Position numbers and translations under genes: made by a program. A stretch of 64,000 nucleotides of DNA from Pseudarthrobacter phenanthrenivorans (GTDB lineage Bacteria > Actinomycetota > Actinomycetes > Actinomycetales > Micrococcaceae): positions 1-64,000 of the forward strand of contig NZ_JWTB01000011.1 in the NCBI RefSeq assembly GCF_000813845.1. Direction: 5' to 3'. The first letter of the stretch is position 1, and every line of letters starts with the position of its first letter. Positions 48,873 to 58,135 of the stretch are shown one piece after another. Below the pieces are notes generated by a model. The model saw nothing but the letters and a program-made list of their open reading frames with translations, had not been told where the DNA came from and made no database searches.

Positions 48873-50096
48873 ATGGGCACTCATCTGCCTTCCACCGAGT
48901 TCGAAGGAACAGCGGTAGACGACCAGCGGGAAGCCGATGCTGAAGCCGTCATGGGCGAGCCCGCGGCCCAGATGGTGCAGCTGCTTGGACCGGACGGCAA
49001 GCTCGGCGCCGATCCGGTCTTCAGCAGCTACGCAGACAAGCTCACACCCGAGGACCTGCGGGGGCTCTATGCCGACATGGCCGCAATCCGCCGGTTCGAT
49101 GTCGAAGCAACCGCGCTCCAGCGCCAGGGCCAGCTGGCGCTCTGGGTCCCGCTCACCGGCCAGGAAGCGGCCCAGATCGGGTCCGGACGGGCAAGCCAGC
49201 CGCAGGACTACATTTTCCCCACCTACCGGGAGCACGGTGTTGCCCTGACCCGGAACGTCGACCTGGCTGAACTCCTGCGGCAGTTCCGCGGGGTTTCCAA
49301 CGGCGGCTGGAACCCCAAGGACACCAACTTCCACCTCTATACCCTGGTGCTCGCCGCACAGACCCTGCACGCCGTGGGCTATGCGATGGGCATCCAGCGG
49401 GACCAGAAGCTCGCCGGCGGCGCAGGCAGGCAGCCGGAGGCGGCCGTCATTGCCTACTTCGGTGATGGCGCCAGCTCTGAAGGCGATGTGCACGAATCCA
49501 TGGTCTTCGCCTCCTCCTACAAGGCGCCCGTGGTGTTCTTCTGCCAGAACAACCACTGGGCCATCTCCGTGCCCACCAACGTCCAAACCCGCGTCCCGCT
49601 CTCCAACCGCGCCAAGGGCTACGGCTTCCCGGGCGTCCGCGTGGACGGCAATGACGTCATCGCCGTGCACGCCGTCACCGAATGGGCCCTGGAACATGCC
49701 CGCCAGGGCAACGGACCGGTCCTGATCGAGGCCTTCACCTACCGGGTGGGGGCCCACACCACCGCTGACGATCCCACCAAATACCGCCAGTCCGCGGAGG
49801 AGGACGCCTGGCGCGCCAAGGACCCGCTGGCCAGGCTCGAAAAGTACCTCCGTGCGCAGGACCTTGCCGGCGACGACTTCTTCGCCAAGGTCAAGGCCGA
49901 CGGCGACGATCTCGCTGCCTACGTCCGGCGCACTGCCCACGACCTTGAAAACCCGGATATCCGCCAGGCCTTCGCGAACGTCTATGCCGAAGCCCACCCG
50001 CTCGTGGCCGAGGAACTGGCGTGGTTCGAGGAATACAGCGCAGGATTCGCGGGCGGCGAAGAGCCCGCCGGACACGCAGCAAAGGCAGGCCACTGA
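48873..50096 (+). CDS. bkdA: 2-oxoacid (branched-chain-type) dehydrogenase E1 alpha subunit
   Basis: A 407-residue thiamine-diphosphate-binding E1 alpha subunit with EAAQIGSGRASQPQDYIFPTYREHG, the ThDP motif GDGASSEGDVHESMVFAS to NNHWAISVPT, and RVGAHTTADDPTKYR. With E1 beta it decarboxylates a 2-oxoacid; the sequence group is that of branched-chain oxoacid or pyruvate dehydrogenase of actinobacteria, so the symbol is a best guess. AAGGAG five bases before ATG 48873 fixes the start. Its stop overlaps the E1 beta start (TGATG). First gene of a three-gene operon. Confidence 0.87.
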   Translation: MGTHLPSTEFEGTAVDDQREADAEAVMGEPAAQMVQLLGPDGKLGADPVFSSYADKLTPEDLRGLYADMAAIRRFDVEATALQRQGQLALWVPLTGQEAAQIGSGRASQPQDYIFPTYREHGVALTRNVDLAELLRQFRGVSNGGWNPKDTNFHLYTLVLAAQTLHAVGYAMGIQRDQKLAGGAGRQPEAAVIAYFGDGASSEGDVHESMVFASSYKAPVVFFCQNNHWAISVPTNVQTRVPLSNRAKGYGFPGVRVDGNDVIAVHAVTEWALEHARQGNGPVLIEAFTYRVGAHTTADDPTKYRQSAEEDAWRAKDPLARLEKYLRAQDLAGDDFFAKVKADGDDLAAYVRRTAHDLENPDIRQAFANVYAEAHPLVAEELAWFEEYSAGFAGGEEPAGHAAKAGH

Positions 50097-51076
50097 TGCC
50101 CACCATGACCATCGCCAAGGCCATCAACGAGGGCCTCCGCGCCACGCTGGCCGCCAACCCCAAGTCCCTGCTGATGGGGGAGGATATCGGTCCGCTGGGC
50201 GGCGTCTACCGGGTGACAGACGGCCTGATCGGAGAGTTCGGCCCTGACCGCGTGGTGGACACCCCGCTGGCTGAATCCGGCATCATCGGGACTGCGATCG
50301 GCCTCGCGCTGCGCGGGTACAGCCCCGTCTGCGAGATCCAGTTCGACGGGTTTGTCTTCCCGGGCTTCAACCAGATCACCACCCAGCTGGCCAAGATGCA
50401 TGCACGCAGCAACGGCAACCTCACAGTTCCCGTGGTCATCCGCATCCCGTACGGCGGCGGCATCGGTTCCGTGGAGCACCACTCCGAGTCCCCGGAGGCC
50501 CTGTTCGCCCACACGGCCGGCCTGCGCATCATCACTCCCTCCAACCCCCACGATGCCTACTGGATGATCCAGCAGGCGGTGGAGTGCCAGGACCCGGTCA
50601 TCATCTTCGAACCGAAGCGCCGCTATTGGCTCAAGGGAGACGTCGATGTCCAGGCCCCCGGCCCGGCAGGGGATCCGTTCAAGGCCCACGTGCTCCGCGA
50701 AGGCACCGATGCCACCATCGTGGCCTACGGCCCCTTGGTGCCGGTTGCCCTCGCTGCCGCCAACGCCGCCGAGGAGGACGGCCGGAGCGTCGAGGTCATC
50801 GACCTGCGGTCCATCTCGCCGCTCGACTTCGACACCGTGACCGCCTCCGTCCAGAAAACCGGCCGCCTGATCGTGGCCCACGAAGCGCCCACGTTCGGCG
50901 GAATCGGCGGCGAAATCGCGGCCCGCATCAGCGAACGCGCCTTCCATTCACTGGAGGCCCCCGTCATCCGCGTCGGCGGATTCCACATGCCGTACCCCGT
51001 TGCCAAGGTGGAGGAAGACTACCTACCGGACATCGACCGCATCCTGGAGGCGCTGGACCGCGCCCTCTCCTACTGA
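50096..51076 (+). CDS. bkdB: 2-oxoacid dehydrogenase E1 beta subunit
   Basis: A 326-residue E1 beta subunit: [45 protein letters not shown], then [29 protein letters not shown] and the C-terminal transketolase-C domain ([12 protein letters not shown]). The paired Glu and loop residues for ThDP activation are in the first part. ATG 50096 overlaps the E1 alpha stop by 1 base. E2 follows after 7 bases. Same caution as for E1 alpha about the exact 2-oxoacid. Confidence 0.88.
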   Translation: MPTMTIAKAINEGLRATLAANPKSLLMGEDIGPLGGVYRVTDGLIGEFGPDRVVDTPLAESGIIGTAIGLALRGYSPVCEIQFDGFVFPGFNQITTQLAKMHARSNGNLTVPVVIRIPYGGGIGSVEHHSESPEALFAHTAGLRIITPSNPHDAYWMIQQAVECQDPVIIFEPKRRYWLKGDVDVQAPGPAGDPFKAHVLREGTDATIVAYGPLVPVALAAANAAEEDGRSVEVIDLRSISPLDFDTVTASVQKTGRLIVAHEAPTFGGIGGEIAARISERAFHSLEAPVIRVGGFHMPYPVAKVEEDYLPDIDRILEALDRALSY

Positions 51077-51083
51077 GGACACC

Positions 51084-52559
51084 ATGACCCTGAACAAGTT
51101 CAACCTGCCCGACGTCGGCGAGGGCCTCACCGAAGCGGAAATCGTCTCCTGGAAGGTCAAGCCGGGTGACGCCGTCGCCATCAATGACGTCCTGTGCGAG
51201 ATCGAAACCGCCAAGTCCATCGTGGAACTGCCGTCCCCCTTTGCCGGGACCGTCACTGAGCTTCTGGTGGATGAGGGCGTGACTGTCGATGTCGGCACCC
51301 CGATCATCAGCGTCAGTGACCAGGTATCCGGCGACCCCACGCCCGCAGACGTCCGCGCCCCCGAAGCTCCGCACTCCCCGGACGTGCCGGAGCAGCCGCT
51401 CTATGGCAAGCTTCCGGAGGATGAACCGGCCGACGGCGGCGCTGGCGGCGGTGCCCCGGCCGGCGGTCCCCTGGTGGGTTCCGGACCCAAGGCGGACGCC
51501 GTCAAGCGGCGGCCGCGGAAGACGGCGCCCGCCGCAGCGGTGACGGCCAACGCCCCCCAGGTTGAGCCTGTCCAGCCCCGGACGCCCGCTGCGGTGTCCG
51601 CTGGCGAAACCGCCGTCGTCGACAACCGGCCGACCCTGGGCGGAACCATCACGGGCCTGGTCAACCGGGTCCTGGCCAAGCCGCCGGTCCGCAAGATCGC
51701 CCGCGACCTGGGCATCGACCTGGCGGACGTCGTGGCCACCGGTTCACGCGGTGAGGTGACGCGGGAGGACCTGGTCAGCTACCAGGCCCAGCGGGACGCC
51801 GAACTGGACAAGGCAGACGGCTTCTGGGGCAAGGCCGGAAAGCCGCAGGACCAGCGGGTTGAACGGATCCCCGTCAAGGGCGTCCGCAAAGCCACCGCCA
51901 AGGCCATGGTGGAATCCGCCTTCGCAGCCCCGCACGTCAGCATCTTCGTGGACGTCGACGCCAGCCGCACCATGGAGTTCGTCAAACGGCTCAAAGCCTC
52001 GAGGGACTTCGAGGGCATCAAGGTCTCCCCGCTGCTCATCCTGGCCAAGGCCGTCATCTGGGCCGCCGCGAGGAACCCCAGCGTGAACGCGTCGTGGGTG
52101 GACAGCGAAGGCTCCGACACCGCCGAGATCCACGTCAAGCACTTCATGAACCTGGGCATCGCCGCGGCCACCCCGCGCGGGCTGATGGTTCCCAACATCA
52201 AGAACGCCCAGGACCTTTCCCTGAAGGAACTGGCCCTTGCCCTGAACAACCTTGCCACCACTGCCCGTGCCGGGAAGACGCAGCCGGCGGAAATGCAGGG
52301 CGGGACGCTCACCATCACCAACATCGGTGCCCTCGGCATCGACACGGGCACCCCGATCATCAACCCCGGCGAGGTGGCCATCGTGGCCTTCGGCACCATC
52401 AAGCAGAAGCCGTGGGTCCTGGACGGTGAGGTAATTCCCCGGTGGATCACCACGCTGGGCGGATCCTTCGACCACCGGGTGGTGGATGGGGACCTGTCCG
52501 CGCGGTTCATGGCGGACGTCGCGGCCATCCTGGAAGAGCCCGCGCTCCTCCTGGACTGA
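51084..52559 (+). CDS. bkdC: 2-oxoacid dehydrogenase E2 (dihydrolipoyl acyltransferase)
   Basis: A 491-residue E2: one lipoyl domain ([45 protein letters not shown], lipoyl Lys in ETAKSIV), an Ala/Pro linker, a peripheral-subunit-binding domain ([32 protein letters not shown]) and the acyltransferase core ending in [15 protein letters not shown]. The single lipoyl domain and HRVVDG catalytic His are typical. No E3 (lipoamide dehydrogenase) is in this operon, so it must be shared from elsewhere. Confidence 0.93.
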   Translation: MTLNKFNLPDVGEGLTEAEIVSWKVKPGDAVAINDVLCEIETAKSIVELPSPFAGTVTELLVDEGVTVDVGTPIISVSDQVSGDPTPADVRAPEAPHSPDVPEQPLYGKLPEDEPADGGAGGGAPAGGPLVGSGPKADAVKRRPRKTAPAAAVTANAPQVEPVQPRTPAAVSAGETAVVDNRPTLGGTITGLVNRVLAKPPVRKIARDLGIDLADVVATGSRGEVTREDLVSYQAQRDAELDKADGFWGKAGKPQDQRVERIPVKGVRKATAKAMVESAFAAPHVSIFVDVDASRTMEFVKRLKASRDFEGIKVSPLLILAKAVIWAAARNPSVNASWVDSEGSDTAEIHVKHFMNLGIAAATPRGLMVPNIKNAQDLSLKELALALNNLATTARAGKTQPAEMQGGTLTITNIGALGIDTGTPIINPGEVAIVAFGTIKQKPWVLDGEVIPRWITTLGGSFDHRVVDGDLSARFMADVAAILEEPALLLD

Positions 52560-52562
52560 CCG

Positions 52563-53180
52563 GTGACCATAACCAGCGGAACAATCCGGATCAAGAACCG
52601 CACCGCAAAGTGGCTGACCGAAGTCTTCCAGCCGCCGGTGGTGGTAACCCTCCAGCTGTTGATCAGTCCCCTGGCGGAGGACGGTTTCCCCGGAACCATG
52701 GGCTACGGGGCGCTGGCGGCCCTCTTCGTCTGCGTGCTTCCGCTGGCGGTGCTGCTGGTCCTGGTCAGGCTGGGAAAAGTCACAGACCATCATGTGAGCG
52801 ACCGGAAGCAGCGTGCGCCGGTGCTGCTGATGGCCCTGGGCTGCATCGCTGTGGGGCTGCTGGTGCTCGGCGCGGTGGACGCCCCCAGGAGCGTAATAAC
52901 CATGGTCCTCGCGGTGGTGGGCGGGGTGGCCGTGCTGGCCGGTGTCAGCCCGTTCTGGAAGATGAGCGGCCATGCCGCTGCCATCTCCTGCGCCGCCGTC
53001 GTCTCCGTGCTGATGCTCGGTGCCGCCTGGGCTCCGCTGCTGCTCCTGGTCCCGGCGGTCAGCTGGTCACGCGTGGTGCTGCGGGCCCATTCCCCGGCGC
53101 AGGTCGTGGCGGGTTCGCTTTTCGGCGGTGTGGTGATGGCCGGGATCTGGTGGGTGCTGGAGGGCTTGCTGGTCGGCTGA
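52563..53180 (+). CDS. PAP2-superfamily-like membrane protein
   Basis: A 205-residue protein with five to six hydrophobic helices. The C-terminal part carries MSGHAAAISCAAVVSVL and VPAVSWSRVVLRAHSPAQVVAGSLFGGVVMAGIW, matching the last two PAP2 motifs (SGH and SRxxxxxHxxxxVxxG). The KxxxxxxRP motif is not evident: K in HVSDRKQRAPVL is the nearest (RKQRAP). It may dephosphorylate a lipid such as undecaprenyl-PP. GTG 52563 lies 3 bases after the E2 stop, but a functional link to the dehydrogenase is not evident. Confidence 0.72.
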   Translation: MTITSGTIRIKNRTAKWLTEVFQPPVVVTLQLLISPLAEDGFPGTMGYGALAALFVCVLPLAVLLVLVRLGKVTDHHVSDRKQRAPVLLMALGCIAVGLLVLGAVDAPRSVITMVLAVVGGVAVLAGVSPFWKMSGHAAAISCAAVVSVLMLGAAWAPLLLLVPAVSWSRVVLRAHSPAQVVAGSLFGGVVMAGIWWVLEGLLVG

Positions 53181-53205
53181 CCGCTCCGGCACCGGTCCGT
53201 TGGAC

Positions 53206-53580
53206 CTAGTAGGCGTTGTAGGCAGTGAGGGCGTCGAGGATTGCGGGGTCAGCCGTGGTTCCAAGGACCACCGCTGCTGCCGTCATGAGCCCACCCATCA
53301 GGGCAGCCATTCCCGCCCAGGCGCCCAGCAGCTTCCAGTCTTCGCGCAGGACGCTCCGCACCGTCTGCGGGAGCTGGAGGTCCGGAGCGATGAGGTTCGG
53401 TGCGCTGTCCAGGCTGCCGTCATCAAGGAGTGCCACAACCCGGCCGTTGCTGCGGTCCACGCGCATGGAGCTGATGTGGTTGCCGTGGCGGGCCAGGAGG
53501 ATGTCGTGGCCTACGAGCTGGCGGCGCTGGAGAGTAATCAAGGGGAGCCCTTCGCTGGAGGTGGAATCGTCGATGTCCAC
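53206..53580 (-). CDS. hypothetical protein with C-terminal membrane segment(s)
   Basis: A 124-residue protein: acidic/Ser-rich N-terminus, a predicted strand-rich core (LITLQRRQLVGHDILLARHGNHISSMRVDRSNGRVVALLDDGSL) and a hydrophobic C-terminal part (LLGAWAGMAALMGGLMTAAAVVLG). GTG 53580 is the only plausible start; AAAGG lies very close upstream. No family recognised. Its stop lies 25 bases from the end of the PAP2-like gene (convergent). Confidence 0.55.
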   Translation of the reverse strand: MDIDDSTSSEGLPLITLQRRQLVGHDILLARHGNHISSMRVDRSNGRVVALLDDGSLDSAPNLIAPDLQLPQTVRSVLREDWKLLGAWAGMAALMGGLMTAAAVVLGTTADPAILDALTAYNAY

Positions 53581-53645
53581 GCCTTTGGGGCCGCTACAAT
53601 TTTATCTTTGCGCCAGCAGCTGAAACGGTGATACGGCGGTGAGAA

Positions 53646-53689
53646 CGGACACCCCCCGCAGCGATATCCGCCACCACGGGGAGTGTCCG
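53646..53689. terminator. terminator hairpin after the UspA gene
   Basis: Arms CGGACACCCCCC (53646-53657) and its complement at 53678-53689 with one mismatch, 20-base loop. Located 29 bases past the minus-strand UspA stop. Confidence 0.55.
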
Positions 53690-53717
53690 GGGTTACGCTC
53701 CCGCCGGCAGCAAGGGC

Positions 53718-54146
53718 TTAGTCGGCGTCGTAGGTGTTCGCGATGTAGACATCGCACGGAGCGTTGTGGGCCACGCTGTTGGCCACGCTTCCAAGGACGC
53801 GGCCGATCCCCTGCATGCGCCGGTTGCCCACCACGATGATGCGTGCCTCCATCCGCAGGGCTTCCTTGATCAGGGCGTCCGCGGGCCGGCCGCGGGCAGC
53901 CGAGTAGGTGACCTTAATGTCGCGGCCCAGGGACTCGGCAACGGTGCGCGCCACCTGCTCCGCGGCGTCCGCGTCCGACACGATCCAGCGGTCGCTGCCG
54001 CTGCCGAAGACTTCGGTCCGGTCACTGTCGAAGGCCGATACGACATGCAGCGAAGCGTCCAGCGCCGCCGCCAGGTCCCGGGCCGACTCGGCCGCCTTCT
54101 TCGCGGTTTCGCTGCCGTCAACCCCTACAACGATGATTCCACCCAT
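53718..54146 (-). CDS. universal stress protein (UspA family)
   Basis: A 142-residue single Usp domain: IIVVGVDGSETAKKAAESARDLAAAL at the N-terminus and ARIIVVGNRRMQGIGRVLGSVANSVAHNAPCDVYIANTY at the C-terminus, where G-2x-G-9x-G(S/T) is the ATP-binding signature (VGNRRMQGIGRVLGSVANS; ATP binding likely). The ATG at 54146 is chosen over 54152 because AAAGGAG is seven bases upstream of it but only one base from the other. Role in stress or growth-arrest survival is general to the family. Next to an aminotransferase, without evident linkage. Confidence 0.88.
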   Translation of the reverse strand: MGGIIVVGVDGSETAKKAAESARDLAAALDASLHVVSAFDSDRTEVFGSGSDRWIVSDADAAEQVARTVAESLGRDIKVTYSAARGRPADALIKEALRMEARIIVVGNRRMQGIGRVLGSVANSVAHNAPCDVYIANTYDAD

Positions 54147-54189
54147 GTGCATGCTCCTTTGCTCGGTTTCGGCACTCGTGGGGCTTACG

Positions 54190-55482
54190 CTACAGGCCCG
54201 GGATGGCTTCCTGCAGTACCCCGGCCAGTCGGCGCACGCCCTCGGCGATGGCGTCCGGAGGCACTGCGCTGAAGGCGAGACGCAGCTTGTTGGACGGCTC
54301 GTCCGACGGCGTGAAGGCGGCGCCGGGGATAAACACGACTCCGGCATCGATCGCCTTGTGCAGCAGCGGGTAGGTGTCAACGCCCTCGGGCAGGGTCACC
54401 CAGACGAAGAAGCCGCCCTGCGGGCTGGTCCAGGTGGTCCCGGCCGGCATGTGTTCGTGCAGGGCTGCCAGCATGGCCCGGCAGCGTTCCGCGTACAGTC
54501 CGCGGTAGGTTTCGATCTGGCCCTTCCAGTCGTATTCGCGCAGGTAGGCGGAAACGAGCATCTGGTTCAGGGCAGGGGGGCAGAGCGTCACCGACTCCGC
54601 GGCAAGATAGTAGCGGCGCTGGAGGTGTTCGGGCACCAGGGCCCAGCCGATCCGGAGGCCGGGTGCGAAAATCTTGGAAAACGACCCCAGGTAGATGACG
54701 TCGTCCGGGTTCGCGGCCCGCAGGGGGGCCAGCGCCTCCCCCTCGAAGCGGAGCAGGCCATACGGGTTGTCCTCCAGGATGAGGATGTTCGCCCGCCGGC
54801 AGATATCGACCACCTGCTGCCGGCGTTCCCTTGCCAGGGTGATCCCGGACGGGTTGTTGAAGTTGGGAATGGTGTAGAGGAACTTGATGCTCCTGCCTGC
54901 GAGCTGGAGCGCCGCGATCCGGGCCTCCAGCAGTTCCGGCACCAGGCCGTACTGGTCCATCTCCACCGTCTCCACCTGGACCTGGTAGGCCTCGAAGGTG
55001 TTAAGGGCCCCAACATAGGTGGGATCCTCCACCAGCACCACGTCACCCGGGTTGCAGAAAAGTTTGGTGGCAATGTCCTGGGCGGACTGGGAACCGGCAG
55101 TGATCACCACGTTCTGCGGCTTGGCATCAAGGATGCCTTCGGCGGCCATGACATCGCAGATCTGCGCGCGGAGTTCCTCCGTGCCCTGGCCCGCCCCGTA
55201 CTGAAGGGCGGTCAGTCCGTCCTCCGCAATGATCCTGGCGGCGGTCGCGGCCAGGCGGTCCAGGGGAAGTGACTGGAGATACGGGCTCCCCCCGGCCAGG
55301 GAGACCAGCCCGGGCCGCATCGAGATGTCGAAGACGTCCCTGACCGCCGACTGGCGGATGTTCGCCGCGCGTTCCGAGAACAGTTCCTCGTGCCGGTGGG
55401 CAGAGGTGGCGGCACGCTCAATCGCATCAATGGCTTCGGCGGGCAACGTCCCCGCAGCGGCATCAAGTGTTTCGTGGGTCAC
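54190..55482 (-). CDS. PLP-dependent aminotransferase (2-aminoadipate/LysN-MocR type)
   Basis: A 430-residue fold-type I enzyme: PGLVSLAGGSPYLQSLP, LQYGAGQGTEELRAQICDVM, TAGSQSAQDIATKLFCNPGDVVLVEDPTYVGAL, PNFNNPSGITL, LILEDNPYGLLRFEG (PLP Asp) and YLGSFSKIFAPGLRIGW (Schiff-base Lys). This is the 2-aminoadipate transaminase/LysN group; MocR-type regulators share the fold but the DNA-binding domain is absent here, so it is an enzyme. GTG 55482 gives a normal N-terminus; an upstream start at 55533 would read through a palindrome. No SD: possibly leaderless. Confidence 0.82.
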   Translation of the reverse strand: MTHETLDAAAGTLPAEAIDAIERAATSAHRHEELFSERAANIRQSAVRDVFDISMRPGLVSLAGGSPYLQSLPLDRLAATAARIIAEDGLTALQYGAGQGTEELRAQICDVMAAEGILDAKPQNVVITAGSQSAQDIATKLFCNPGDVVLVEDPTYVGALNTFEAYQVQVETVEMDQYGLVPELLEARIAALQLAGRSIKFLYTIPNFNNPSGITLARERRQQVVDICRRANILILEDNPYGLLRFEGEALAPLRAANPDDVIYLGSFSKIFAPGLRIGWALVPEHLQRRYYLAAESVTLCPPALNQMLVSAYLREYDWKGQIETYRGLYAERCRAMLAALHEHMPAGTTWTSPQGGFFVWVTLPEGVDTYPLLHKAIDAGVVFIPGAAFTPSDEPSNKLRLAFSAVPPDAIAEGVRRLAGVLQEAIPGL

Positions 55483-55502
55483 AAGGTCAGGATACAGCCA
55501 TG

Positions 55503-55521
55503 TGTTGCCTGAAAAGCAACA
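55503..55521. promoter_or_regulatory. palindrome upstream of the aminotransferase gene
   Basis: TGTTGC-N7-GCAACA, perfect 6-bp arms, 20 bases upstream of the GTG start. It looks like a regulator site, possibly for an Lrp-type or MocR-type protein encoded elsewhere. Confidence 0.45.
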
Positions 55522-55529
55522 TCTGTTTA

Positions 55530-56324
55530 TCAACGATTACCGGTGGGTTCCGCCCGGGCATGGTCCAGGTAGTCGTCCAGCAACTCGCCGTTCAGGTAGA
55601 TGTTCGCCCGGACGGCCCCCGAGGCTTCAAGGGCCGTCTGGGTGAGCTGGGCTTCGACCCTGGGAAGGTCGCACGCTCCGGCTGGATCCAGGGTTCCCGC
55701 GAGGTAGACCCTGACGGTGGGGCCATCGAAGCTGCCGGAAAGGAACCGCAGCCGCGACGTGCCCAGGGCGTTGTACAGGTTCCCCGCCTTCTGCCCGGGC
55801 CTGAGGAGGGCGCTGATGGCCGTCTTGAGCGGCTCATCCCCCGCCGCGCTCCCTTGCGGGGAGCCGACCAGGCTGTCGTTGCAGCCAAAGCGGACCCCGT
55901 GCCTGCCGCCGTCGTCCAGCAGTACGAAGTAGGCCGTTACCGTGGTGCCCGGGGCTACCGCCGTACCGGCCGGGCCCGGCGGTTCCGCGTTGGTGGAGGA
56001 CAGCCGGGGGCTGCCGGTAGATTCCGCCGCATCCGGGCCGCCTGCGGGGCCCGGGGGCGTTGCTGAACGCTGCTGGCTTTCCACGCTTCGGGGCATCCGT
56101 CCCGGGGCTGTACCGGGCTCTGCGCCGGGATTCGGGGTGGGAACAGCTATCGGCGCCGCGGGCGCGGGCGTGCCGGCTTCCCCGGTTGCGCGGGTGACGG
56201 GCGGCTGGCCCGGAGGCGGCGCCGGGCTGCAGCCCGTAAGCAGCAACACAATGCATCCCGCGGCTGCCGCAGTGCCGCGTCCAGGCCTGATCCAGCTCCA
56301 TATGTCTGCCATGCGGCACCGCAA
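55530..56324 (-). CDS. GerMN-domain lipoprotein
   Basis: A 264-residue lipoprotein: a basic start, GTAAAAGCIVLLLTGCSP (lipobox LTGC, Cys at about 32), a long Pro/Ala/Gly-rich linker to about residue 120, then a GerMN domain (TVTAYFVLLDDGG, LKTAISALLRPGQ, LRFLSGSFDGPTVRVYLAGTLDPAGACDLPRVEAQLTQTAL). GerMN domains occur in spore germination and in cell-wall-associated lipoproteins of non-sporulating actinobacteria; this organism gives no sign of sporulation. The start may be 56324 or 56312. Confidence 0.8.
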   Translation of the reverse strand: MRCRMADIWSWIRPGRGTAAAAGCIVLLLTGCSPAPPPGQPPVTRATGEAGTPAPAAPIAVPTPNPGAEPGTAPGRMPRSVESQQRSATPPGPAGGPDAAESTGSPRLSSTNAEPPGPAGTAVAPGTTVTAYFVLLDDGGRHGVRFGCNDSLVGSPQGSAAGDEPLKTAISALLRPGQKAGNLYNALGTSRLRFLSGSFDGPTVRVYLAGTLDPAGACDLPRVEAQLTQTALEASGAVRANIYLNGELLDDYLDHARAEPTGNR

Positions 56325-56442
56325 ATCCGATCCGGTCGCTCCAGTGGATTAACGCTACGGCCGTTCCTGCCGGAAAAGATGTCCGCCCGGTACCGTTTGG
56401 GACAAGACTTGGTCACGGCCTTTCAGTGGCCTTAAGCCGGCA

Positions 56443-56473
56443 GCGCCCGGCACGTCGGGAACGTGCCGGGCGC
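56443..56473. terminator. terminator hairpin after the FMN reductase gene
   Basis: Perfect 13-bp arms GCGCCCGGCACGT and complement around a 5-base loop, 15 bases beyond the minus-strand stop. No T-run. Confidence 0.7.
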
Positions 56474-56488
56474 CGCGTTGCCGTCAGG

Positions 56489-57046
56489 CTAGGCGGCCGG
56501 TGCTGCTGCCGCCAGGGAGTCGAAGACGCCCTTGATCTGCGCCACAACCTCGGCGTCATCCTTCGGGTGCACGTCAGCGAACCGCACCATGGAACCGGGA
56601 ACGGCGAGCTTGACGTCCTCCAGGACCTGGGCGCCCGCGATGCCGGCTGCCTTGCGGGCCTCATCCTGGGCCCAGACGCCACCGTACTGGCCGAAGGCGG
56701 TGCCGACGACGGCGGTGGGCTTGCCTGCCAGCGCGCCCGCGCCGAACGGACGGGACAGCCAGTCAATGGCATTCTTCAGGGCGGCGGGAACGGTGCCGTT
56801 GTGTTCGGGCGTGACCAGCAGGAGGGCGTCAGCCTGTTCGGCGGCCGCGCGGAGGGCTGCAGCCGCGGCCGGGACCTGGCCTTCGACGTCGATGTCCTCG
56901 TTATAGAACGGGATGTTGCCCAGGCTCTCGTGGATTACCACGTCCACCTGCTCGGGGGCGTTGAGCTGGATGGCTTCGGCCAGCTTCTGGTTGGTGGATT
57001 CGGCGCGAAGGCTGCCGACGAGGGTAAGGACGGTGCTCTTGGTCAT
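56489..57046 (-). CDS. NADPH-dependent FMN reductase-family flavoprotein
   Basis: A 185-residue flavodoxin-fold protein: VLTLVGSLRAESTNQKLAEAI (phosphate loop GSLRxxSxN), DALLLVTPEHNGTVPAALKNAIDWLSRP (the PEYN-like PEHNG loop) and TAVVGTAFGQYGGVWAQDEARKA. It reduces FMN, quinones or azo/chromate compounds with NAD(P)H. It is divergent from the TetR gene 120 bases away, so TetR control is possible. Ala-rich C-terminus. Confidence 0.85.
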   Translation of the reverse strand: MTKSTVLTLVGSLRAESTNQKLAEAIQLNAPEQVDVVIHESLGNIPFYNEDIDVEGQVPAAAAALRAAAEQADALLLVTPEHNGTVPAALKNAIDWLSRPFGAGALAGKPTAVVGTAFGQYGGVWAQDEARKAAGIAGAQVLEDVKLAVPGSMVRFADVHPKDDAEVVAQIKGVFDSLAAAAPAA

Positions 57047-57166
57047 GGAAACTCCTGGCTAGGGGCGCGGCGGGGGCCGCGTTCGGTCAGACATCAGGCT
57101 CATCAAGCCTTCACCAGACTAAACGGACCGCAGTCCGGTTCTATTCCCCGTGGCTAGACTGTCTCT

Positions 57167-57778
57167 GTGAGTTCCATCCCAGTGCGGCCGGAGGCGAGCC
57201 CCGTGACGGCCGCCGAGCGCCGCGACGCCGCCCGGAACCGGGAACGCCTCCTGGTGGCTGCCCGCGAACTGATTGAGCAGGGCGGGGCTGCCGCCCTGAC
57301 CATGGACCGGCTGGCCGGGCACGCCGGGGTGGGCAAAGGCACTGTCTTCCGCCGCTTCGGCAGCCGGGCCGGCCTGATGCTGACCCTCCTTAACGACTCG
57401 GAGGCGGCGTTCCAGGCCCGCTTCCTCTCCGGCCCCCCGCCGCTGGGACCCGGCGCCCCGCCGCTGGACCGGCTGGTCGCCTTCGGAACCGAGCGGATTG
57501 CCTACGTGGTGGAGTACGGGGACCTGGTCCTCGCCGCCGGGCATGCCTCCCGGAGCAGGTTTGAAGTACCCGCTGCGGCGCTCTGGACCCGGCACGTGGA
57601 GATGCTGCTGCGTGCGGCCGGTTCCGAGTCCCCGGAGCCATGGCTCCTGGCCGGCTCCCTGACCGCCACCCTGGACCCCGAGCGCCTGCTGCACCTCATC
57701 CGGGAGCACGGAGTCACCCCCCTTCGCCTGGCCGATTCATGGCGTGAACTTGTCACACGCGTGGCCGGAGCGGCGTAG
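57167..57778 (+). CDS. TetR-family regulator (next to FMN reductase)
   Basis: A 203-residue TetR protein with the DNA-binding domain at about 17-70: ERRDAARNRERLLVAARELIEQGGAAALTMDRLAGHAGVGKGTVFRRFGSRAGLMLTLL. The C-terminal domain has no recognised ligand motif. GTG 57167 fits the family length; the SD is weak. It is divergent from the flavoprotein gene, its probable target. No clear palindrome is visible in the 120-base gap. Confidence 0.83.
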   Translation: MSSIPVRPEASPVTAAERRDAARNRERLLVAARELIEQGGAAALTMDRLAGHAGVGKGTVFRRFGSRAGLMLTLLNDSEAAFQARFLSGPPPLGPGAPPLDRLVAFGTERIAYVVEYGDLVLAAGHASRSRFEVPAAALWTRHVEMLLRAAGSESPEPWLLAGSLTATLDPERLLHLIREHGVTPLRLADSWRELVTRVAGAA

Positions 57779-58135
57779 ATTACGCGGTTCAAGCGGCCTC
57801 CGTCCAGTCAAGCCAACTTCACAGAACTATTCATAACGATCTGATACGGCGCGCCGGTTTTCGGTCTGTTCACGCCCTTTTCGCGCGGGGGCTTGTGATA
57901 GTTTCCTCTGGAATGTGACCCGCGACATAGTCCACCAGGACCTGCCCTTCGGGCCGCGGGAGGCCAGCTACCCGCTGGTGCAGGACCCCGGTGGGGCGGC
58001 ACAATCCGTGCTTGGCCGGGGCAGACGGAAGGATCCAGCAGTGATGGTTGATGTGGCCGGCAGCATGGTGCACCAGTGGACACCGGCGTGTTCTCCCGCC
58101 CACCTCCCGGCGGCACTGCCGAAGAATTAGCCTCC
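57779..58135. other. intergenic leader of the ABC importer operon
   Basis: This 357-base gap holds no gene I can support. A 71-codon ORF at 57915-58130 lacks an SD and a recognisable product. The first 130 bases are AT-richer (for example AACTTCACAGAACTATTCATAACG) and are the likely promoter area; no consensus -10/-35 pair stands out. No riboswitch fold is recognised. Confidence 0.5.

Noticed and set aside
57915..58130. 71-codon ORF before the ABC importer
   Set aside because: No SD, no domain and it runs almost into the real start of the permease. Treated as leader sequence.
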